64,000 nucleotides of DNA, taken from assembly GCA_035577545.1 (NCBI GenBank), contig DATLVI010000017.1, positions 1 to 64,000 of the forward strand. The letters are read 5' to 3'. This document shows positions 9,817 to 21,800 of the stretch, in pieces. This stretch comes from Verrucomicrobiia bacterium. GTDB lineage: Bacteria; Verrucomicrobiota; Verrucomicrobiia; Palsa-1439. The notes beneath the pieces were generated by a model. The model did no database searches. It was not told the origin of the DNA and saw nothing but the letters and a program-made list of their open reading frames with translations. A program made the translations under genes and the position numbers. Positions within the stretch are counted from its first letter, which is position 1; every line of letters begins with the position of its first letter.

Positions 9817-12800
9817 ATGCAAGTCAGGTCTTCGCAAAGATTCGGTGGGCGGCTTGCGCGGCTGGTCGTCGTGGTGGCCTGCGGATTGGGAGCCGGCGGC
9901 TTTGTTCGCGCCCAAACCGGACCGGTGGACAGCCCACCCACAAATAACCTCGACCGTATCTTCGCCAGACTGCCCATGCATTTCGAGGCGAACCATGGGC
10001 AGGCCGACAATGCAGTCCAATTCCTTGCTCGGGGCCGCGGTTATACACTGTTCCTCACGCCCGATGAGACGGTGCTGAAACTGCGGCGGTTCGACAGTGA
10101 ACCGGAGAAGCTGCCTGCCCACGACCGCCTTCATCGCGCCAAGGCAAAATACAAGCACGTGACCACGTCCACTCTGCGGATGTCCCTGGCACAAGCCAAT
10201 CCGCACCCACTGGCGACCGGCACGGACGAACTGGAAGGCAAGGTCAATTACTTCCTGGGAAACGATCCCAGCCAATGGCTCTCCAATTTGTCAGTCTACC
10301 GCAAGGTCAAGTACCAGGGAGTTTATCCAGGTATCGATCTGGTTTATTACGGTAATCAAGGGCAGCTGGAGTATGACTTCATCGTGGCCCCCGGCGGTGA
10401 TCCTACTGCCATCGGCTTGGATTTCAAAGGCGTAGACCAACTGGAGATTGATGCGCAGGGTAACCTCCGGATGCTGGTGGCTGGCAGCGGCCTGCTGTGG
10501 CGTCCGCCAGTCGCCTATCAGGAAATCGATGGCGTGCGAAAGCAAGTTTCCGTTGCCTATGCGCTGCATGGCAAGTTTCGCGTTGATTTTCAAGTGGGCG
10601 ACTATGATCGAACCCAGCCACTCGTCATCGACCCCAAACTCAGCTTCTCGACCTATCTCGGTGGCTCGGCGGCAGACATGGCATGGGGTGTAGCCGTCGA
10701 CACTCACGGGTATGTGTATGTGACAGGAAATACATTGTCGAGTGATTTTCAGACGGTCGGCAGTTCCAGACTCTGGTCAGCGTCCGCGGCGTTCGTCACG
10801 AAACTTACTCCGGGCGGTAGCAATCTGGTGTTTTCCAGCTACCTGGGAGGCACCAAAAACACGGACTCCGGCGCCTTTGACGCCGGCCTGGCAATCGCGG
10901 TCGACAGAAGCACCAATGTGTATGTCGTTGGTTACGCCGAATCCTTGTCCTTTCCAACCCCGGGGGGATTTCAGACCACCTACCCGAACAACGCCGATGA
11001 CGCCGCATTCGTCACCAGATTCAACTCCTCCGGCGTGATCGCCTATTCAAGCTATCTCGGCGGTACCAACGACCAGGCAGCGTACGGCGTGGCGGCCGAT
11101 ACCAGCAGCAATGCCTACGTGACCGGCTGGACCATGTCGGACAATTTTCCAGTGAAAAGCGCCTTCCAGCCCACATACGGCGGGACGGATGATATTACCA
11201 ATAATCCAACCCCGATGGATGCGTTTGTCGCAAAATTCAACACCGCCAAAACCGCCGCCAACTCGCTGGTATATTCGACTTATATTGGGGGCTCGGATGA
11301 TGACGCCGGGCAGGCCATTGCCGTGGATAGCAGTGGCGATGCGTTCATTACCGGTTACTCGTACTCGGCGGATTACCCGACGACCGCCAACGGCATCCTG
11401 ACGCAGTCATTCGCTTTCGTCAATGTCGTCATAACGGAACTGGGGCCGACCGGCAGCAGTCTCCTGTATTCGTCTTACTTTGGCGGCAGTGATACCGATA
11501 TCGGCATGGCACTGGCCCTGGACACCAACCGGAATGTCTTTATCACCGGCTACACCTACTCGACAGATTTCCCAATGAGCACTGGCGGCTACCAGACCAA
11601 CTTCGGAAGCGGCTATCAGAACGTGTTCGTCTCAAAGCTCAACCTCACGTTGCCGCCGACCAATCAGGTCGTTTACTCGACCTATCTCGACGGCAACAAT
11701 GCCAATGGCAACGATCAAGGGCAGGGCATTGGCGTCGACACCAATGGCATGATCTATGTGGCCGGCACGACGGGTTCCACAGATTTTCCAGTCTCCCATG
11801 CGTTCCAATCGGCATTCGGTGGCGGCTTCACGGATGCGTTCGTGACCAAAATAAACCCGGCCGCGTCTGGTGCCGCCTCGGTGGTTTATTCCACTTTTCT
11901 CGGCGGCAGCGACTCCGATGATGGGAACGCAATCGCTGTCGGCCTGGACGGGAGCGTCTACGTCGCTGGCGACACGTTCTCGACGGATTTCCCCACCGTC
12001 GGCGGTGTCTCTGCAAATGTCCCCAAAGGCGACTATGATGCGTTTGTGGCCAAGATCATACCGGCAACCGATCTCGCAGTGTCACAATCCCCTTCCGCCA
12101 ACCCCGTCGCGCTGGGCAACAGCCTCACCTATACGATCATTGCAACCAATTTCGGTGAACTGGTGGCCACCGGTGTGACGGTGACGAATCAACTGCCGTC
12201 CAACGTAACGTACGTCTCCGCGTCATCAACGGTTGGATCCTGTACCCAATCGGGCAACGTTGTAGTTTGCAACATCGGCAATCTACCGGTTTTTGCCGGA
12301 GCGGTCGTAACCATCAACGTGACGGCGTCCGTGCCGGGCCTGACCACCAACCTGGCCCGGATCTCCGCCAGTCAACCAGATCCCAATACCAATAACAACG
12401 CGGCGACGTCGGTCGTGACTCTCGGCTCAATCGTCAGCGTCACGGCGACCACCTCCAACGCCTTCGAGCAGGGCCAGGTGCAAGGAGCATTCCAGTTCTC
12501 GCGAACCGGCGTCACCCAAACTTCGTTGACGATCAACTACGCGGTTGGCGGCACCGCTTCACCGGGCGTGGATTACTTTGCGTTGCCGGGGACGTTCACC
12601 ATTCCGGCGGGATTCGGCTCCGGAACCGTTCTCTTGGTGCCCATAGACAACGCCATCCCGGAATGCCCGGAGACAGTCGTAGTAACGATTACCAGCAACG
12701 CAACCTATGCCACCAGTTCCCTGAGCACCGCCACGGTCACCATCATCGACAACGACCTGCCAATTGTCTCTGTCGTTGCAACAAAACCGACCGCCTCCGA

Positions 12801-15800
12801 GGCCGGACCGACCAACGGCGTCTTTACCGTCACGCGCGTCGGTTGTTTGAGTTCCGCGCTGGTGGTGAACTATGCAGTCAGTGGGACGGCGAGTTCCGGT
12901 GTTGATTATGTGGCCCTCAGCGGCATTGCCACGATCCCGGCCAATACCAATTCGGTCACGATCAACGTTCAGCCGGTCAATAACACAACACCGGAATGCT
13001 CCGAGACGGTCATCGTTACGCTCGGCACAAATGCAGCGTATACGGTCGGCACACCGGCCAGCGATACGGTGACGATTATCGATAACGACCTGCCGTCCGT
13101 CACGATCACTGCCACGCAGCCCAATGCTGCTGAAGCCGGCACGAATGGGATCTTTACAGTCACCCGCAACGGCTGCACCGAGGCGCCGATGACCGTGAAC
13201 TACACCATTGGCGGCACTGCCAGCAACGGCCTGGATTACGCCGCCATTGGCTCGTCGGTCACGATCCCGGTGGGCGCTACGACCGCAACCATCACGATTG
13301 CGCCGTTCGCTGACGCGCTGGCGGACAGCAACGAAACCGTCGTGCTGCAACTGACGTCCAACCCCGTCTATGTTCTCGGGTCGCCGAACAACGCGACCGT
13401 GAATATCGCGGATGACTCTGCGCCACCGACCGCGCAGTTCACCGGGGCCCCGACGACGGGCAATGTGCCTTTCGTGGTTACGTTTACGGATAGCTCTGTC
13501 GGTTCCATTGACACCCACACGTGGGATTTCGGCGACGGGAACACCACGAATGTCTCGTCCCCAAGTGCCGGTGTCACGCACTTCTACACCATTGGCGGTA
13601 CCAACACCGTCAAGCTCACCGTCAGCGGTCCACAAGGGCCAAACACGCTAACACGGCCCGGGTACATCATTGCGATCGACATCCCGCCGCAGCTTTCCGT
13701 AAGCCCCACCAATCGCAATTTCGGTTCGGTGACGATAGGGCTTACTAACACGCAGACGTTCACCGTTCTGAATACTGGCGGCGGCACACTGACCGGCAAC
13801 GCTTCAGTCAACCCGCCCTTCTCCGTGGCGGGCGGGTACAACCTGATTGCCGGCCAAACGGGCATTGTGAGCATTGCGTTTGCGCCGACTTCGGCTGGTC
13901 CCTTCAATGGCCAAGTCATCTTCACGAGTAACGGAGGAGCTTCGACCAATGCGGTCACAGGCACCGGGTTGACGGCCGGCCAACTCGCCGCCAACCCGGC
14001 CAGCCTGAACTTCGGCTCCATCGTAACGGGTGCGACGGCGCAAGCCACCCTCGTCATTACCAACCTCGGCGGCACATCCGTCAGCAATGGCACCGCCGCA
14101 GTAACCGGCGGCCCGTATAGCATCGTTTCCGGCAACACATTCAGCGTGAACGGGTTCGGAGCGACCAACCTGGTCCTCAAGTTTGCGCCTGTGGCCGTCG
14201 GGACCTTCACCAACAGCATTGTCCTCAATAGCGCCAACGGCGGCACCTTGACCAACACGCTCGTTGGCACCGGCCTGCCGGCCGGCCAAATCCTCGTCAA
14301 TCCCCTCACCCTGAACTTCGGCACTGTCGCGACCACCACTAGCGCCCAGGGGACGTTTGTTGTCACCAATACGGGTGGTGGCGTGGTCAATAATGGCACG
14401 GTGGCCTTTTCGGGCGGCCCGTTCAGCGTCGTCTCCGGGACGCCGTTCAACTTGTCTGGCGGCGGCGCGGCGAACGTTGTCGTCAGCTTCACGCCCGTCA
14501 GCGCGGGCGGATTCACCAACTCGGCCACGTTCAGCACTTCCAACGGCGGCATTGTGGTCAATACCGTCATCGGGACGGGCGCTGTCGTGCCGACGGCAAG
14601 TTTCACGGGAACGCCGACCACGGGTGTTGTATCGTTCGCGGTCTCATTTACGGACACCTCGACCGGTACGATTACGAATCGCTCCTGGGATTTTGGTGAT
14701 GGCGGCACGACCAATACAACCAGCACCAATGTTGTCCATACTTACAACACGTCGGGGGCCTTCACAGTCAAGCTCATCACTCAGGGCCCGGTCGGTGTCA
14801 ACACCAACACCAAGCCCGGTTACATCGTCGGTCTGCGCCCGGCGACCCTAGTCGTCAGCCCCACCAGTCGCGACTTCGGCGCCGTGACCATCGGCCAAAC
14901 CAACACGCAAACATTTTCAGTCCTTAATGCCGGCGACGTCACGTTGACGGGCACGGTGACGACCCTCGCGCCCTTTGCGGTTTCCGCCGGCATCCCCTAC
15001 AGCGTCGCCGCCGGTCAATCCGGTACCATCACGATCAGCTTCCTCCCCACCAGCACCGGCACGTTCAACGGTAAGGCGATCTTCACCAGCAACGGCGGCC
15101 TGTCCACGAACGCGCTCATCGGGGTCGGACTTGCACCCGGTCAAATCGGCGTTAGCCCGAGTGCTCTGGATTTCGGCACTCTTGTAACGGGCACGAGTTC
15201 GCAGGCGGTTTTCACCGTGACCAACAGCGGCGGTACGACCGTCAGCAACGGCACCGCTACTGCGTCGGGCGCACCGTTCAGCGTTGTGTCCGGCAACACC
15301 TTCAGCGTACCGCCGGGCGGCTCGACCAACGTTGTGGTGCGCTTCAATCCCTCGTCGACGGGTGGGTTCACGAATACTGTGATCTTCAGCACCGCCAATG
15401 GTGGTCCGTCCACAAATGCCGTGACCGGCACCGGCGCAATCGTGCCGGTCGCGAGCTTCACCGGGACGCCAACCACTGGTCCGGTGCCGCTGGTGGTGAC
15501 CTTCAGCGACGCCTCAACGGGCACAATCGCCAATCGGTTCTGGGATTTCGGCGATAACGCAACGACCAACACAACCGCCACCAATGTCGTGCACACCTAC
15601 ACAATCGCCGCCACGAACACAGTCCGGCTCATCGTGACCGGTCCCCTGGGCGTCAGCACCAACACGCGGCCAGCGTACATTGTCTCGCTGAACCCGCCCC
15701 AGCTTATCATCAGTCCACTCGGTCGCGATTTCGGCCAGGTCACCGTCGGCGCGACCAACACACAGACGTTCTCAGTCATCAATCCCGGCGATCTGACCCT

Positions 15801-18800
15801 GACCGGTACCGTCACGACCGCGACACCATTTGCCATCAGCGCCGGCAGTTCATACACCGTGCTACCCGGCAAGACTGGGACCGTCACCGTGGCCTTTACT
15901 CCGACCACAACCGGTCCCATCAGTGGGAGCGCAGTTTTCAGTAGCAACGGCGGTGCTTCCACCAATGCGTTGACCGGCACCGGCATCACGGCGGGGCACA
16001 TCGTCGTCAACCCAGCAGTCCTCGATTTTGGCACCATCGTAACTGGCACGAATACGCAACAAGTGTTTGTGGTGACCAACGCCGGCCAGACAACGGTTTC
16101 CAACGGCACGGCGACCGCAGGCGGAGCGCCGTTCAGTATTGTTTCCGGGAGTCCGTTCACGCTGGCTGGAGGGGCTTCCACGAACGTCGCGGTGCGATTC
16201 GCCCCGGGTAGCGATGGTGGATACACCAACAATGTTGTTTTCAACAGTGCGAACGGTGGTAGTTCAACCAACGTCGTGCGCGGCGCCGCCGCCACCGTGC
16301 CGGTCGCGAGTTTCAGCGCGAATCCAACGATCGGCGGGGCTCCGTTGCCGGTCACTTTCATCGACAATTCAACGGGCACGATCGCCACCCGCGCGTGGAA
16401 CTTCGGCGATGGCACCACGACAAATACCCCGGCAACCAACGTCGTCCATACCTACACGGTCCCGGGCACGAATACCGTGCAGTTGACCGTCACCGGACCA
16501 CTGGGTGTGAGTAGCACCACCCAAACCAATCTCATTATTGCGCTCAAACCAGCGACCCTCGTTGTCAGCCCAGCCAGCGTCGATTTCGGCGGCGTCACGA
16601 TTGGCAATACCAATAGCGTGGTATTCTCCGTCATCAACGCCGGTCAGATCACGCTTTCCGGCACGGCGGCGACCGCAGCGCCGTATGCCATCACCAATGG
16701 TACCCCGTACTCTGTTGGACCGGGCCTGACGGGAACCGTGACGGTAAGCTTCATGCCGTTGGCGGGTGGGGTCTTCGTCGGCAATGTGATCTTCAACAGC
16801 AACGGAGGTATCTCCACCAACGAACTGGTAGGCACGGGCCTCACGCCCGGCCAGATCAGCGTCTCTCCGACATTGATTGATTTCGGCATATTGGTGACCG
16901 GAACGGTCGCCCAGAGCACGTTCGTCGTCACCAATAGCGGTGGCACGGTTATATCAAACGGGGTGGCATCCGTTACTGGTGGCCCGTATACGGTTCTGTC
17001 TGGCGCGACGTTTGACATCGCCCCCGGTGAATCCACGAACGTTGTCGTGCAATTCGCACCGCTGACGGGAGATGGATTCACCAACAACGTCATCTTCACC
17101 AGTGACAACGGCGGCAATTCCACCAACACCGTCCGTGGCAGCGGCGCGATCGTGCCGGTCGCGGCATTCAGTGCGGCGCCGACGTTCGGTCCGATGCCGT
17201 TGCTGGTGACATTCACCGACAACTCCACCGGCACAATAGCCTCACGGACCTGGGATTTCGGCGACAGCGCCGGCACGATTACGACCGCGACCAGCGTGAC
17301 TCATACCTACACAGTGTCGGGAACCAACACGGTCCGATTGGTCGTGTCCGGGCCGGTCGGCGCGAGTACAAACACGCAGGCGAACCTCATCGTCGTGGTG
17401 AAACCGGCCACACAGGTTGTCACCCCGGCCAGCCGGGATTTTGGTTCGATCACGGTTGGCCTGACAAACACGTTGACGTTCGCCGTCGCCAACGCCGGTG
17501 ATCTCAGCCTCAACGGCTCGGCGGCCGTCTCCGCCCCATTTGGCATCGTGTCTGGCAGCCCGTATACCGTCGCGCCGGGACACACGAACACCATCACGGT
17601 GCGGTTTGTGCCGACGTCGGCGGGAACATTCAACAACAGCGTCATCTTCAGCAGCAACGGCGGCATATCCACGAACAGTGTAGCTGGTGTCGGCCAGACG
17701 GCGGGCCAGTTGCTGGTCAGTCCCGCTTCCCTTGACTTTGGCACGGTGGCGACCGGGAGCGCGTCGCAACGCGTCTTCACGGTCAGCAACGTCGGTCAGA
17801 CGACCGTCAGCAACGGCACGGCCGGGGTAACGGGCGGTCCGTTCAGCATTCTGTCAGGGGGCACTTTCAACCTGGCTGGCGGTGCGGCCGTCAACGTGAC
17901 GGTGCAGTTCGCGCCCGCCACGGCGAACGGTTTCACTAATGCCGTTATCGTTACGAGCGCGAACGGCGGCCGCTCGACGAACACGGTTACCGGCACGGGT
18001 GCCGTCATACCGGTCGCGAGCTTTACCGCGTCACCAACCAGCGGGTTGACGCCGTTGACGGTGACGTTCACGGACAATTCAACCGGGACGATCAACAGCC
18101 GGATTTGGAGCTTTGGCGATGGTGGAACGCTGGCGACAGCGTCGACCAGCTTCACTTACACCTACAATTCGGCGGGCACGAACACTGTCCGCCTGATCGT
18201 GGCCGGCCCGGTCGGTGTAAGCACGAACACACAAGCGAATCTCATCGCGGTCATGAACCCGCCCCAATTGACCGTCAGTCCCGCCAGCGCCAATTTTGGT
18301 CCGGCGACCATTGGGCTAACGAATACGCTGACATTCTCGGTCATCAATACCGGTGACCTGGCCCTGAATGGCACGGCCAGCGTGCCCACACCATTTGCGG
18401 TCACTGGCGGTACGCCCTTCAATGTCCTCCCCGGCCAGACCGGCGCGGTGACGGTGGTCTTTGCGCCAACAGCGGGCGGAACATTCAATAACAGCATCTT
18501 CTTCAACAGTAACGGCGGATTGTCTACGAATGCCGTCAGCGGGGTGGGCCTGACCCCCGGACAGATTGGCGTGTCACCGGCGGCGCTGGACTTCGGCGTC
18601 GTTGCAACCGGGACGGTGTCACAACGGATCTTCACCGTGACGAACAGCGGCGGCACAACCGTGAGCAACGGCACGGTGACCGCGAGCGGCGCGCCGTTCA
18701 CCATCGCCGCGGGCGCGGCATTCAACCTGCCGGCCGGCGTGTCGTCAAATGTCGTCGTGCAATTCGCGCCGGTCGCGTTTGGCAGTTTCAACGGCCAGGT

Positions 18801-21800
18801 AGTCTTCAACAGCGCCAACGGCGGCAGTGTGACCAACACCGTGACCGGCAATGGCGCGGTCGTGCCGGCGGCGAGCTTCACGGCTACGCCGACGTTTGGC
18901 GCGATCCCGTTGATCGTCTCGTTTACCGACAATTCAACGGGCACGATCACCAACCGATTCTGGAGTTTTGGCGACGGTGGAACACTGACCACAGCCACCA
19001 CGAATTTCACGCACACTTATACCGTCCCGGGCACGAACACGGTCCGCCTGATCACGAGTGGACCGGTCGGCGTGAGCACGAACACGCAAGCGAACCTGAT
19101 CGTGGCCGTCAACCCACCGCATCTGGCGGTCAACCCGGGCAGTCTGGACTTTGGTTCGGTCACCATCGGATTGACGAACACGATGTCGTTCTCTGTGACC
19201 AATACCGGTGACTTGCCGCTGACCAACACAACGACCACGTCGGCACCGTTCTTTACTTCCGGCAGTCCGGTCGTCGTCGCGGCCCACCAAACCGGGACGA
19301 TATCCGTGGCGTTCACGCCGACCGGATCTGGGACATTCAATGCCAACGTTGTCTTTACCAGCAACGGCGGCCTGTCGACCAATGCGGTGACCGGCGTCGG
19401 GCTCACCCCCGGCAATCTGGCGTTCAGCCCGGCGGCGCTCGACTTCGGCACTGTCGCTACGGTGGCGGCGTCACAGCAGGTGTTTGTCGTCAGCAATACC
19501 GGTCAAACGACCGTAAGTAATGGAACGGCTGCGGTGGGCGCGCCCTTTAGCATCGTGGCCGGCAACACGTTTGGGCTGGCCGGTGGGTCGTCGACGAACG
19601 TGGTGGTGCGGTTTGCGCCGTCGAGCGCGAACGCGTTCACAAACGCGGTTATTTTCAACAGCGCCAATGGCGGAGGATCGACGAACCCGGTCACCGGCAC
19701 GGGCGCGATCGTGCCGATTGCCATTTTTAGCGGGACACCGACGAACGGAGCGGTGCCATTGGCGGTAACGTTTACGGATGCTTCGACGGGTACGATCACA
19801 AACCGCTCCTGGAAGTTTGGCGATGGCAGCGTGACAAATACGCTGGCGACGAGTGTGACACACCTATACACGCTGGCCGGCAGTAATACGGTGCAGTTGA
19901 TAGTAGCCGGCCCCGTCGGGGTGAGCACGAACACGAAAGCGGCGTACATCGTCGGTGTCAATCCGCCGCAACTGGTCGTTACCCCGGGTGCTTTGAACTT
20001 CAATTCCGTGACCATCGGCCTGACGAATCTGCTAAACTTCACGGTCTTCAATCCCGGTGATCTGCCGTTGAACGGCACGGCGGCGGCTGTAGGCCCGTTC
20101 CAGGTCGCCGCGGGTAGCCCCTACACCGTCCCGGGCAGGGCGACCGGCACCGTCAGCATTGCGTTTGCACCGGCCTTCGCCGGCAGCGTTACTGGCTCGG
20201 TGATCTTCAGCAGCAACGGCGGGGCATCCACCAATACGGTGAGCGGCAGCGGTCTGACGCCTGGCCGCATCGCCGTGAGCCCCACAAGCGCGGACCTCGG
20301 CGTGGTGTCGGTGGGATCGACAAAGTCCCAAACGTTTACGGTCAGCAATACCGGCCAGACGGCGGTCAGCAACGGAACCGCATCGGTGAGTGGCACCGCC
20401 TTCACGATTGCATCCGGTAGTACCTTTGCGGTGTCTGGAGGAGGCTCAGCCAACGTGGTTGTGCAATGCGCGCCCGGTGCGGCCGGTGCGTTCACCGGCA
20501 CTGTCGTATTCGCCAGTGCTAATGGCGGCAGCGCAACCGGAACGGTCACAGCCATTGGCGCGATCATTCCGGTGGCGGCGTTTGACGCGACACCAACCGT
20601 GGGACTGTTGCCATTGGCAGTGACGTTCACCGATGAATCGACGGGCAGCATTATTGGAAGGCAGTGGACGTTTGGCGACGGCTCGACCAGCACGACGGCA
20701 AGCCCGACACACACCTACACCAACTCCGGCGTGTTCACCGTCAGCCTGTCGGCCATCGGGTTGGGTGGCACCGATACAGTTACCAAGGCGAACTTTATCA
20801 CGGTCGTCGATACCAACCTGTTTGTGAAGATGACGGGCACGTACTACGGTTTGGGACTCAGTGAACCAGCGACGTTTGCCAACAGCGGGCTGGTGGTCAT
20901 GAAGGTCAGTACGACGGGCGCGTTCAGCGGCACGTTCCAGCAGGGCACAGTGAAGAACTCGTTCGCGGGCCTCTTTGACAAGCTCGGCAACGCCACCGTC
21001 AACATCCCGCGTCTGGCGGGAAGCGCGTTGACGGCAAATCTGCATCTGGACGGGTTCGGTTCAGATCAAGTAACCGGCACTGTAACGGAGGCGGGTGTTA
21101 CCGCAGTACTGGTGGCGGACCGCGCGGTGTTCACCAAGACAACGGCTTCGCCCTTTGCGGGCCACCGGTACACGGTGCTGTTGGCGGCGGACACGACGAA
21201 CACGGTGGAAAGTGTGCCGCAAGGCGACGGTTTTGGCGCCATCCTAATCAAGGCGCCGGGCACTGTTGGCCTGTCGGGTGTGACCGGCGACGGCCAGAAG
21301 TTTAAACAGACGGTGCCCATCTCCAAGCATGGCACGTGGCCATTGTACGTGCCGCTGTACAAGGGGCTGGGCGCTGTGTTCGGATGGATTACGCACAGCA
21401 ATATCGTCGCCGTGAGCGATTTGGACGCCTCGTTGCACTGGTCGAAACCGGCGTCCGCAGCTGATGCGTTCTACCCGGCGGGGTTCGCGGACGACATCGG
21501 CCTGGTGGGTTCAGAGTACGTGCGGCCACTGCCGGGAGACAGTGTGATATCCGTGGCCAACGCAAACAATAACGCGGTCGTCAACTTTGGTAACGGTAAT
21601 CTACCGGCCGTGCAGGGCAATCATGTCACGCTGACCACCGGCAATCTCGTATTCAGCACGAATCTCACTATGAAGATCACGACGCCAACCGGCTTATTCA
21701 AGGGCAAGTTCCGTCGGGCCGACAACGGGAGCACGGTGCCATATCAGGGGGCGATCCTGCAGAAGCAGAATTTCGGATCCGGGTTCTTCTTGGGGACTAA

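Noticed and set aside
12559-13635. Antisense frame of 358 codons in the giant gene
   Set aside because: Shadow of the Calx-beta region on the plus strand; no domain or start signal.
13420-20810. CRISPR-like regular repeats
   Set aside because: The regular 855-bp spacing is protein-coding modular repetition, with diverged units and no short conserved repeat/spacer pattern.
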